NCBI GenBank assembly: GCA_900756765.1
Contig: CAAELE010000018.1
Coordinates: 1 to 64,000 of the forward strand
Direction: 5' to 3'
Length of the DNA stretch: 64,000 nucleotides
Source: an uncultured Collinsella sp.
Lineage (GTDB): Bacteria > Actinomycetota > Coriobacteriia > Coriobacteriales > Coriobacteriaceae
Shown: positions 16,086-24,638 of the stretch, one piece after another
Layout: every line of letters starts with the position of its first letter
Position numbering within the stretch: the first letter of the stretch is position 1
The notes under the pieces: generated by a model
What the model was told of the DNA's origin: nothing
Seen by the model: the letters and a program-made list of their open reading frames with translations, nothing else
Databases searched by the model: none
Translations under genes and position numbers: made by a program

Positions 16086-17485
16086 TTAACGGTCGTTTCG
16101 TTGCCGATATGAAGTCGCCCCGCACCCCCGATAACGAGGAGCCGGCTGCCGAGCGCGCCTGCGACTTCCGCCCCGTCGACAAGGGCTTCACCGAGGAGAT
16201 GGCGCTGGCCGAGGCTGAGCGCTGCCTCAACTGCAAGAAGCCGTTCTGTGTTGAGGGCTGCCCCGTCAACATCAACATCCCCCGCTTTATCGAGCAGATC
16301 CGCGCGAAGGACTTCGGCGGCGCTCTCGATACCATCCGCGAGGACTCCATGCTTCCCGCCATCTGCGGCCGCGTCTGCCCGCAGGAGAATCAGTGCGAGG
16401 GCAAGTGCATCCGTGGCAAGAAGTCCGAGCCCGTGGCCATCGGCCAGCTCGAGCGCTTCCTGGGTGACCGCCCCGAGCTCGCCTCCACGCCCAAGATGGC
16501 TCCCAAGAACGGCAAGAAGGTCGCCGTCGTTGGCTCCGGCCCGTCCGGCATCACCTGCGCCGGCGAGCTCGCCCGTAACGGTTTTGACGTCACCGTCTTT
16601 GAGGCCTTCTTTACCGGCGGCGGCGTGCTGGTCTACGGCATCCCCGAGTTCCGTCTGCCCAAGGCGGTCGTCAAGCGCGAGATTGACGGCCTGGAGGACA
16701 TGGGCGTCAAGTTTGAGTACAACTCTGTCGTGGGCAACATGGCCACGGCCGAGGAGCTGTTCGAGCAGGGCTTCGACGCCATCTACGTGGCGACCGGCGC
16801 TGGCCTGCCCAAGTTCCTCAACGTCCCCGGCGAGAACCTGCCCAACGTCTTCTTCGCGAACGAGTACCTCACCCGCGTGAACCTGATGAAGGCCAACAAG
16901 TTCCCCGAGTACGACACCCCCACCAAGCACGGCAAGAACGTCGTCGTCTTTGGTGGCGGCAACGTGGCTATGGACGCCGTCCGTACTGCCAAGCGCCTGG
17001 GCGCCGAGCACGCCATCATCGCCTACCGTCGTACCGAGGACGAGATGCCCTGCCGTCGCGCCGAGCTGCACCATGCTAAGGCCGAGGGCGTCGAGGTTCT
17101 GCCGCTCGTCTCCCCGCTCGAGTTTGTCGCTGGCGAGGACGGCTCCGTGTGCGCCGTCAAGGTCCAGAAGATGGAGCTCGGCGAGCCTGACGAGTCCGGC
17201 CGTCGTCGCCCGGTGCCCATCGAGGGCGCCATCGAGGAGATCCCCTGCGACGTCGCGATCTCGGCTATCGGTACCAACGCCAACCCCTTCGCAAAGAAGA
17301 TCGGCGGCAAGATGGAGCTCAACAAGTGGGGCTACATCGTTGCCGACGAGGAGACCGGCCAGACCACCGATCCCCGCATCTGGGCCGGCGGCGACATCGT
17401 CACCGGTGCCGCTACGGTCATTCTGGCGATGGGCGCCGGCAAGAAGGCCGCCGCTTCCATCACCAAGAGCCTGCTGGGTGAGTAA
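16076..17485 (+). CDS. nfnB: NADPH-dependent glutamate synthase small-subunit family protein / NfnB
   Basis: A 469-residue flavoprotein. The N-terminal ferredoxin-like part holds two cysteine clusters (CLNCKKPFCVEGCPV and CGRVCPQENQCEGKC) for [4Fe-4S] centres; the C-terminal part has two Rossmann motifs (VAVVGSGPSGITCA and VVVFGGGNVAMDA) for FAD and NADP. It is often labelled gltA/gltD-like, but overlap with the NfnA gene, and no large glutamate synthase subunit nearby, favour a role as NfnB in NADH-dependent ferredoxin:NADP oxidoreduction. A terminator follows. Confidence 0.9.
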   Translation: MPLVNGRFVADMKSPRTPDNEEPAAERACDFRPVDKGFTEEMALAEAERCLNCKKPFCVEGCPVNINIPRFIEQIRAKDFGGALDTIREDSMLPAICGRVCPQENQCEGKCIRGKKSEPVAIGQLERFLGDRPELASTPKMAPKNGKKVAVVGSGPSGITCAGELARNGFDVTVFEAFFTGGGVLVYGIPEFRLPKAVVKREIDGLEDMGVKFEYNSVVGNMATAEELFEQGFDAIYVATGAGLPKFLNVPGENLPNVFFANEYLTRVNLMKANKFPEYDTPTKHGKNVVVFGGGNVAMDAVRTAKRLGAEHAIIAYRRTEDEMPCRRAELHHAKAEGVEVLPLVSPLEFVAGEDGSVCAVKVQKMELGEPDESGRRRPVPIEGAIEEIPCDVAISAIGTNANPFAKKIGGKMELNKWGYIVADEETGQTTDPRIWAGGDIVTGAATVILAMGAGKKAAASITKSLLGE

Positions 17486-17513
17486 TCACCTGCAGCGCTA
17501 GCCATCAAACGGC

Positions 17514-17552
17514 AAAGTCCCCGTCGAGCACACGCCCGGCGGGGACTTTTTT
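17514..17552 (+). terminator. nfnAB terminator
   Basis: AAAGTCCCCG pairs with CGGGGACTTT, followed by TTTCT, 28 bases after the nfnB stop. Confidence 0.85.
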
Positions 17553-17568
17553 CTATGCCGGCCGTCCC

Positions 17569-17604
17569 ACCACCACAAAGGGGACAGGCACCTTTGTGGT
17601 GGTT
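17569..17604. repeat. Family B palindromic repeat, copy 1
   Basis: ACCACCACAAAGG and CCTTTGTGGTGGT are arms around ggacaggca. Similar elements occur at 24408, 28493, 30104 and 31523. Confidence 0.8.
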
Positions 17605-17626
17605 GGGGGCCTGGTCGGTCGTTTTG

Positions 17627-17681
17627 TCTCAATCTGTAACACCTGGAGCCGTTTCGGGCAGTTTGGTGTTACAGATTGAGA
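17627..17681. repeat. Family A palindromic repeat, copy 1
   Basis: TCTCAATCTGTAACACC (17627-17643) and its exact complement (17665-17681) flank 21 bases. It directly follows a family B copy, as copies 2 and 4 do elsewhere. Confidence 0.85.
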
Positions 17682-17718
17682 TTTTGCTGAGGCCGAGAAC
17701 GAGAGCCGCTACCCACCC

Positions 17719-20700
17719 CTAACGCTTGCGACGCTTGGTTGCGGCGACACCGGCAGCGGCAACGGTTGCGCCGGCGATGCCCAGAGCAGCGACCGTCATC
17801 GCGGCGGAGTCACCCGTGCTGGCAAGCTCCGTGCCGCCGGATTTCTTGCCGTTCTCGCCCTTACCCTTGGACTTGTCCGTCGTCACCGTGGTCGTCGTCG
17901 AAGTCGAACTGCCCGCAGGTACCCCGGCGCCACCAGAGCCATCCGTACCGCCGCCCTGCTCGCCGCCGCCAGGCGTCGGCCCAGGCGCCGCCTCATCGGT
18001 CACCGTAATCGTAATGTTCAGACGCTCGGAATACTCGCTGTACGACATGCCAGGGCGCTGTGCCGCAATGCGCACATACATGTTGCTATCGAGCGCAATG
18101 GGCTCGGTGTACTTTACGCGGCCTTCGTCACGGCAGGGGCAGGTGTCGTTGGTGGTGTACCAAATCGTCGCGCCATCCTCGGCCGAAAGCTCCAGCTTCG
18201 TGCCCTTGGGCACCGTAATGTAGTTCTCCTTGGGCGACCATGCACCAAACGTCGTCGCACCAATCGTCGCCACCGGTCGCGCCGGTCGCACTGCCTCGGC
18301 AGACACGCGAACGTCAACCTGCTTGAACAGCGCCGTGCCGTCCACCGCCGCCGTCGACGTCGTCAAACCGGGCAGAGCACCATGCAGCACAAACGTCGCC
18401 GCTCCGTCCTCGCCCGTCACGGCCTGGGTGGCATCGACAGAGCAGATAGCCGAGGACTCCAGCCCAACACTAACCTTGGCACCCGCAAACGGCTTGCCCG
18501 CCTTATCGGTCACGTGCGCCACCAGCTCAAAGTCACTGCCCTCAAGCATGGTCACGGCCTGCTCCACGTTGAGTTTGAGCTTGTCGGCACGAACGCCCAC
18601 GACAAGCTCGCCACTCGCCCAGCGTGCCATGGCCGTGCCGGCGTAGTTGCGAGCACCGTTGAGCTCAAACGCCACCGCCGAGCCCGCCTCACGCGCATCG
18701 GCATAGCGAATACGCAGCACGCGAGACAGCGGCTTGCCATTGGGATCGTCCTGTTTGTCGAGCCACTTATACGTCACGTCGCCCAGCCCCTGCGCATCCA
18801 GCGCGGCCACGGCATCGTCGCTCGCATCCATATATTGCGCAAACTCAATCTCGATGCAATCGGTATAGGCGTGAACCGACGCTACCTCGGGCGCCGCCGT
18901 CGATACCAGGGCAATGTTCACCCCAGTCTGAATCGGCGGCACGCGCAGCCAAGCCGAACGCGCCTCCTCATACCCGTCCTTGGTCACGCGCACCTGATAC
19001 CAGCCAGTCGGCGTATTCCAGTTGTACGCACCGTCCGCACCCGTCGCAAGCGGATTGTCCTGCTCATACTCCTCGGCATCCCAACGCACTGCATTGGTAC
19101 CGGCCGCATCGTCGGCGCTCCACAGCTCAACCGTCGCGCCTTCAACCGTATTGGACAGCAGGCCCTCGTACACCACGCCCGCAGGGTCGGGTGCTGCCTT
19201 GGCAGGTACATTGCGATAACGCGCCTCGAAGATCGACTGCATCTTCTCGTCCGAGATCAAACCGTCCTTGTTGGCCTTGTAGACCTCGGCATCGGTCAGC
19301 TCGCCCCAGTTGACCGTAATACGATTCTGGCACGCGCGCTCCACCTGCTCGCAGGCAACATCGTAGGCGCATTCGGCATTGGTCAGCTTAATCGCGCGCT
19401 CCGAACCTACGCTGGTCGAAGCCGCGTCATAGGCAGCGCCCACCACGGTACCCGCCGAACCGGCCGTCAGCACGCCGGCGATTGTCATAATGGAGCCCAC
19501 TGCCACATCGGTGCTGTCGTGGCAGAGCTGGCGATACAGCAGATCCTCAAACGTGCGCGCCTTCTCCATGGCATCGCGCAGCGCGTAAATGCACTTCCAG
19601 TCGTCCTCGGTCTTCTCGGGCTTGGCAAGCAAGCGCGTATGCTGAAGCTCATAGCCCTCGCGCTCGCCCTTCACCTTCTGCATACGGACGTTCACGTTCT
19701 CCCAGTTCTTGCTGGCATCGTTCACGCCGTAAATGCCGGTAAAGATGCCGATGCCCTGGGTCGCCGCGGGAAACGCTTGGCCGGCCGCCTTCCACGCATC
19801 GGTCTTAAAGACCTGTCCGAACATCTCGCACTCGATCTTATAGCTCTTGAGCGAACGGATCGTGCGGATGAGCTTCATATGGGCGCTCACGTCGCCGTTG
19901 CGCTTCCAGGCCATGAGCCATCCGCGCACCTTGGAGTTGTTGAGGCTATGGACCACATTCCAGTTGTCGTACAGGTCGTCCAGAATGTCGCACTGCATGG
20001 CAATCGAGTTAAACAGAAGCGCCTGGTTCTTGTTGTTATTGGAGTTCTCGATAAATTCCGACTCGATATAGGCCGTCTGCTCGCCATCGGGCGCGGCGAC
20101 CTTAAAGCCCTTGACGGTATCGTCGTCAGCCGCCTTGTAGCTCAGCGAGCTGCCGAGCGCCTGGCCCAAATCGTTAAACCCGCTCGTCGACTGGCCGTTG
20201 TACTCGCTGGCCTTAATGCCCGCACACTTGTTGAGCGCCGCAGCGGTTGCGTCATTCCAGCTTCCGTATTGGTTGAGCTGGCCGATACCCATCGACTGGC
20301 CCACCAGATCCTCGGCCTGCTGGGCAATAAACTCCGCTCGCGATGCATGGTCGACGAGCTCCTTGATGGCGGCCGCATCCGCAGCGTTCGCGCCCTGGGC
20401 CGCCGCGAGTTCCTGATACCAATCTTCGCTGGTACCATAAGCATCCTCAAAGATCATCTTGTCCACATTGACGCCATAGCTGTCGCCCTGCTGGGTCAGC
20501 AGCGCCGCCGACCCGCCGACCGCGGCCTTGAGCTCAGCCGCAAACTGCGCGGCCTCGTCGTTGCCAGCATCATCGCCCTCGCCGTCGCTGGCGGCAGGGG
20601 CGCGACGAGCCTTACGGGCAGCTCCACCTTGGGCTTCGTCCTCTTTACCGTCCTTATCCTCCTCGGCAAATGCATCGGCGACCATCTGGTCAATCGCATC

Positions 20701-23700
20701 GTTAAAGGCCTCGTCGACATCATTAAACGAGTTATCCATCATATACTCGTGCCACTGCTGCACGGCATTCGAGAACTCTTGCTGGCGCTCCTCGGCCGCG
20801 GCGGAATGCTTTTTGGCCGAAGCGTTGGCGTCAAAACTCAGCATGGTCATAAGCTGAGCATTGGAGATGCGGTAGGTCTGCGGCATAAAGATTTGCTCAA
20901 AGTTGCCGCAGTTCACATAGGTCGAGTCATTCGCCTTGTTAAACTCGTCGAGCAGCTTAAGGTAACCCTCGTCCACATACTCCGCCACATAGCGCACACG
21001 GGTGCCCTCGCGCGACTTTTGAGTCAGAGGAATCGTCACCGTCTTGCCATCCACGCAGTCCACGTACAGGTCGAGCGTGTCGGCGGCCTCTTCGTTTCCC
21101 ACCTCGAGCGTAATATCAAAGGTCCAGTAGGCGTTCTTCTTTTGTGGCAGATGATGGAAGGTCCACAGGCTCTTGCCGGTGTCCTTGCCATCCTTGACCA
21201 GGTTTTGCGTACCGCCACGATACGTCACATCAAAGTTCCAGACCGAAGCGCCCGGAACATAGCGCACATAATTGCGAGCCGTCACCTCGGCAGCAGCGGC
21301 GGCAACATCGGTCGAGCCCACGCGTGCCTCGAGCGTCACGCGCTCGGCGGCAAGCGTATCCTGCGGCAGGTCGTATTCAATCTTGGCACGGCCGAGTTTA
21401 TTGGTCTTGCCGGTGTACTTTGCAGCCGACGAGCCCGTCCCCACGGTGAGCTGCACGCTCTTGCCCGGCGCTGCATAAACGTAGGCCACATTGCCCAGCA
21501 GGCTGTGAACATCGGTGCTGTCGACCTCGATGCGCGATCCGCTAACCTCGAGTGTGGTGCTTCCCAGCGGCAATGTCACCTCGCCCAGCGTAATAAGCGG
21601 CGAGACGGCATAGATGCCCGCGGCCTTGGGCTTAAAGCGCACAAACACATCGGCGCCCATGCTCTTCTTCATATCGAGAACGAGGTTATCGCCCTCCCAA
21701 GTTGTGTCAGCCCACATGGCATCGGAGCTGGCGCCGGCTTCGCGAGCGCCTGCGGACACGTCCTCGACCGCGTCCTTGGCCAGCGGAATCTCAATCTTGG
21801 CAGCCTGGCTGTCCTTGAGCTCGCAATGAATACGCAGCTCGGTCTCCACGCCAACGACCGCGGACGAATCAGCGATAACCGAGCCCGCCGCCAGGCCGTG
21901 CTCGGCACGATAGGTCTCCACGTCAAACGTCGGCAAGCCGAGCGTCACGTCGAGCTGCTTGCCGTCCTCGATCTTCACCTGTTTTTGCGCGATATGCTTA
22001 CCCACGGTCAGTCCCAGGCGGCTAAACGTGGAATAGCTCGTCACTTGGATGTCGTAGCTCGTCTTGTTAAAGGCGACGATGGTGTACGAACCGGCCTTAA
22101 GGCGCGGCGTCTCGGCCTTCATGATAGGCGTGGTGCCATCGTCTTCGTAACCCATCAGATAGGTGACACCGTCGGCAACTAGCTTGCCGTCGGACGTACG
22201 GAACACCAGCACGCGGTTGGCGCCCTGGTAGTCGCCCTTGGTCGTAACCGTCGCCGTGCCCCAGGGCTTCAAGTCGATATCGACCTTGCCGGCCGAAGGC
22301 TTCACCGTCGCCGTCGCCCCACCCAGCCTGAGGCTGTCCTTGGGCTCGAGCGTTATCTCCAGATCCTGGTCCGCGTCGGCAATGGCCTGCGACACCACGA
22401 GCGCTGTGCCCTGGATACGGAAGTCGTTTTCCTTGTCACCCTTGGCAGGCTTAAGCGTCTTGCCGCCGCTCTTCACCGTCAGATCGATGTTATCGAGACT
22501 ATCGAGCTCAATGCGTTCGGTCTTATCCTGGCCCACAATCGGTTCAAGATAGCCCACGTTGAGCTCAATCGCGCGCGAGGCCGGAATCTTGGTAAAGTCC
22601 TCCGCCTTAATCTCTCCGATATTCCATGTGCCCGTCATCTGGTCGCCCGGGCGCGCCAGCACCATGTCATAGTAACCGCTGAGCGAAATGCGCAGGGTGG
22701 CTGCTGTCTTGGAGAGAGCGTCCGCTGTAAAGCTGCCGTCATCGCCAACCACCAGCGGCGTGGACTGCCCCGCCTGCACGAGTGTAGCCGTCGCGCTCTG
22801 GGGAAGTTTGCCCGCGATCTGGGCGGCCTCGCCCATCCACACAAAGGTATAGGCGGGACGCGTTGGGTCGGCCGAGTCCATGCGATCGGCGACGGCATCG
22901 GCAAGCTTTTTGACCATCGAGGGGTTGCCAGCCGAATCGGTCGCATAGGCATAGATGGTCTGACCTTCACTAAAGGGAATCGCATACGTTACGCCATCGA
23001 TTGTCACGCGCTCATTATAGTCGCCCGAATAGCCCGCCTCACCAAACTGAAGATCGGGGTTCATCACGCGCAGGGCAACGGCATTATGGTTCGTCTCGTT
23101 TCCGTATCTCGTGTTCTCAAAAGCTCCCCACTCTATCATTTCCACGCTTTTGGGTAGCACAATCTCTTTGCCGGCAATCGCAGGATCAAGAGAGGCGAAC
23201 GCGTGCGCTCCGATATATTTAACGCCGTCGCCGATCGTCACCGACGACACATGCGAGCACCCGTCAAAGGCATTGCGCTCAATCCGCTCCACCGTGCCCG
23301 GCACATTGATCTGCGTAAAGGTGAGCACTGTTGTGTCCGAGACATAGAACTGTGGCACGCCGCAATAGGCGAATGCAAGATAGTCGATAGTTTTGACCGA
23401 AGGCGGCAGCGTTGCCACCACCTTGTCGTCAAGTTGTTCACATTCCTTAAAGGCCTGCTCGGGAATCGTGGTAAAGGCCGCGTTGTTGGGCCAGGTTACC
23501 GTTTGGAGCGTCTTGCTTTTGTAGAATGCATAGCTCTTGAGCTCCTCGACCGAATCGGGCAGTGCGATCTCTTTGATGCTGCTGCCGCCCAAGCCTCCAA
23601 CCGAGCGGACATGCGAATTAGGGGCGAAGGTGATCGATGTGAGCGCAGCGCTTCCCATACCCGTAAGGCTTACGACATTTTTGTCGTCGATGGTCGAGGG

Positions 23701-24303
23701 CACCTCCAACGTGGTAATGCCCGCGTCGCCATACTCGATAGAAATTTCGTTGGTGAGGCTATCAATCGAGAAGTAGTACTGCGCGGGGGTCTGCTCGCCG
23801 ACCACGTAGCCATCGTCGTATTCGTCCTTTACGCCCGTGGCGCCCTTCGAGGTCATCCAGAGCCCAAGATCCTCATTCCAGGTTGCTTCGGCTTCGGCGG
23901 TCTCCTCCTGCTTCTGCTGTTCGGCGAGCTCCTTGCCCTCGACAAGATCGGTGGCAAGCGTACCCGCAGGTGTGCTCTCGGTCTGCCCGGCGCCCGTCAG
24001 GCCCGCCGCCGATGCAATCTCGGAGGCCGGGGGCGTAGGGGTGTCACCGTTATCGAGTACCGTGGGGTCGGCAGCGCCGGCATCGGGCGCGGGGTCGGCG
24101 GAAGCAGAGTCTGACGTTTGGGCGTCAGCCGAATCGGCGGGAGCGGCGTCGGCTGCTTGGCCGTTATCCGTCTGCACAAAAGTGCCGTCGGTGGTGAGGG
24201 TCTCGGCAAACGCGCCCGCGGGCAACGAGCCCGTCACCATGGTGAGGGTCACCGCGGCAACGGTCAGGCGGCGGCAAAGCGCTCGAACAGTAGTCCACCT
24301 CAT
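17719..24303 (-). CDS. Giant wall-anchored surface protein with BspA-type leucine-rich repeats
   Basis: A 2,194-residue surface protein. Signal peptide at about 1-33 (AVTLTMVTGSLPAGAFAE). Residues about 165-420 are BspA/LRR_5-type repeats (SIKEIALPDSVEELKSYAF, VERIERNAFDGCSHV). A long central part without recognised domains includes an acidic disordered stretch and predicted helices. Near the C-terminus are a carboxypeptidase-regulatory-like fold (EGATVELWSADD), an Ig-like segment, a chitobiase/hexosaminidase C-terminal-type domain (about 2000-2100, WYTTNDTC) and a Gly/Thr linker. The end is LASTGD, a hydrophobic helix and KRRKR: an LAxTG sorting signal. It shares an upstream regulatory motif with the two next surface genes. 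GGAAAGGA precedes the ATG. A role in adhesion is inferred. Confidence 0.85.
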   Translation of the reverse strand: MRWTTVRALCRRLTVAAVTLTMVTGSLPAGAFAETLTTDGTFVQTDNGQAADAAPADSADAQTSDSASADPAPDAGAADPTVLDNGDTPTPPASEIASAAGLTGAGQTESTPAGTLATDLVEGKELAEQQKQEETAEAEATWNEDLGLWMTSKGATGVKDEYDDGYVVGEQTPAQYYFSIDSLTNEISIEYGDAGITTLEVPSTIDDKNVVSLTGMGSAALTSITFAPNSHVRSVGGLGGSSIKEIALPDSVEELKSYAFYKSKTLQTVTWPNNAAFTTIPEQAFKECEQLDDKVVATLPPSVKTIDYLAFAYCGVPQFYVSDTTVLTFTQINVPGTVERIERNAFDGCSHVSSVTIGDGVKYIGAHAFASLDPAIAGKEIVLPKSVEMIEWGAFENTRYGNETNHNAVALRVMNPDLQFGEAGYSGDYNERVTIDGVTYAIPFSEGQTIYAYATDSAGNPSMVKKLADAVADRMDSADPTRPAYTFVWMGEAAQIAGKLPQSATATLVQAGQSTPLVVGDDGSFTADALSKTAATLRISLSGYYDMVLARPGDQMTGTWNIGEIKAEDFTKIPASRAIELNVGYLEPIVGQDKTERIELDSLDNIDLTVKSGGKTLKPAKGDKENDFRIQGTALVVSQAIADADQDLEITLEPKDSLRLGGATATVKPSAGKVDIDLKPWGTATVTTKGDYQGANRVLVFRTSDGKLVADGVTYLMGYEDDGTTPIMKAETPRLKAGSYTIVAFNKTSYDIQVTSYSTFSRLGLTVGKHIAQKQVKIEDGKQLDVTLGLPTFDVETYRAEHGLAAGSVIADSSAVVGVETELRIHCELKDSQAAKIEIPLAKDAVEDVSAGAREAGASSDAMWADTTWEGDNLVLDMKKSMGADVFVRFKPKAAGIYAVSPLITLGEVTLPLGSTTLEVSGSRIEVDSTDVHSLLGNVAYVYAAPGKSVQLTVGTGSSAAKYTGKTNKLGRAKIEYDLPQDTLAAERVTLEARVGSTDVAAAAAEVTARNYVRYVPGASVWNFDVTYRGGTQNLVKDGKDTGKSLWTFHHLPQKKNAYWTFDITLEVGNEEAADTLDLYVDCVDGKTVTIPLTQKSREGTRVRYVAEYVDEGYLKLLDEFNKANDSTYVNCGNFEQIFMPQTYRISNAQLMTMLSFDANASAKKHSAAAEERQQEFSNAVQQWHEYMMDNSFNDVDEAFNDAIDQMVADAFAEEDKDGKEDEAQGGAARKARRAPAASDGEGDDAGNDEAAQFAAELKAAVGGSAALLTQQGDSYGVNVDKMIFEDAYGTSEDWYQELAAAQGANAADAAAIKELVDHASRAEFIAQQAEDLVGQSMGIGQLNQYGSWNDATAAALNKCAGIKASEYNGQSTSGFNDLGQALGSSLSYKAADDDTVKGFKVAAPDGEQTAYIESEFIENSNNNKNQALLFNSIAMQCDILDDLYDNWNVVHSLNNSKVRGWLMAWKRNGDVSAHMKLIRTIRSLKSYKIECEMFGQVFKTDAWKAAGQAFPAATQGIGIFTGIYGVNDASKNWENVNVRMQKVKGEREGYELQHTRLLAKPEKTEDDWKCIYALRDAMEKARTFEDLLYRQLCHDSTDVAVGSIMTIAGVLTAGSAGTVVGAAYDAASTSVGSERAIKLTNAECAYDVACEQVERACQNRITVNWGELTDAEVYKANKDGLISDEKMQSIFEARYRNVPAKAAPDPAGVVYEGLLSNTVEGATVELWSADDAAGTNAVRWDAEEYEQDNPLATGADGAYNWNTPTGWYQVRVTKDGYEEARSAWLRVPPIQTGVNIALVSTAAPEVASVHAYTDCIEIEFAQYMDASDDAVAALDAQGLGDVTYKWLDKQDDPNGKPLSRVLRIRYADAREAGSAVAFELNGARNYAGTAMARWASGELVVGVRADKLKLNVEQAVTMLEGSDFELVAHVTDKAGKPFAGAKVSVGLESSAICSVDATQAVTGEDGAATFVLHGALPGLTTSTAAVDGTALFKQVDVRVSAEAVRPARPVATIGATTFGAWSPKENYITVPKGTKLELSAEDGATIWYTTNDTCPCRDEGRVKYTEPIALDSNMYVRIAAQRPGMSYSEYSERLNITITVTDEAAPGPTPGGGEQGGGTDGSGGAGVPAGSSTSTTTTVTTDKSKGKGENGKKSGGTELASTGDSAAMTVAALGIAGATVAAAGVAATKRRKR

Positions 24304-24364
24304 GGTCGTTCCTTTCCTGCAAACCTAAAGTCATCCAGCGTAATCGTCGTCCAAAAACAAAGCG

Positions 24365-24405
24365 AACGGTAGGTTCATATATACGAACCTACCGTTCTAC
24401 CTGCG
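24365..24405 (-). promoter_or_regulatory. Composite regulatory site upstream of the BspA-like gene
   Basis: A near-perfect palindrome, AACGGTAGGTTC and GAACCTACCGTT around eight bases (24365-24396), overlaps the box CTACCTGCG (24397-24405). The core GGTTC-N8-GAACC-N7-CTACCTGCG is repeated with identical spacing at 26688 and 28568. It lies 69 bases upstream of the ATG. Confidence 0.75.
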
Positions 24406-24407
24406 TA

Positions 24408-24444
24408 AACCACCGCAAAGGGGACAGGCACCTTTGTGGCGGTT
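24408..24444. repeat. Family B palindromic repeat, copy 2
   Basis: AACCACCGCAAAGG and CCTTTGTGGCGGTT flank ggacaggca; paired changes (CCGC with GCGG, against CCAC with GTGG in copy 1) keep most of the stem. Confidence 0.8.
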
Positions 24445-24465
24445 CTGGACTTGGCCGGCCAGTTT

Positions 24466-24522
24466 GTCTCGATCTGTAACAGTTAGAGGTCAAATTCCCC
24501 GCCTGGTGTTACAGATCGAGAC
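24466..24522. repeat. Family A palindromic repeat, copy 2
   Basis: GTCTCGATCTGTAACA (24466-24481) and its exact complement (24507-24522) flank 25 bases. It follows a family B copy. Confidence 0.85.
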
Positions 24523-24548
24523 GTTATGTTGGCCACCCGCCGGTTCAT

Positions 24549-24603
24549 CTAAATCTGTAACAGATAGAGCCGTTTCTGCTGGCTAGGTGTTACAGATTGA
24601 GAT
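24549..24603. repeat. Family A palindromic repeat, copy 3
   Basis: AATCTGTAACA (24552-24562) and TGTTACAGATT (24588-24598) are the paired core. The 3' part (acagattgagatcttgctga) closely matches the end of copy 1 (acagattgagattttgctga). This stretch and copy 2 fill the gap between two surface genes; no gene is present. Confidence 0.8.
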
Positions 24604-24638
24604 CTTGCTGAGGTGGAAACGAGGGCCTCCGCCGAAAC

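Noticed and set aside
18382..22182. Open plus-strand frame of over 1,200 codons
   Set aside because: Antisense to the BspA-like surface gene; composition typical of a shadow frame and no ribosome binding site.
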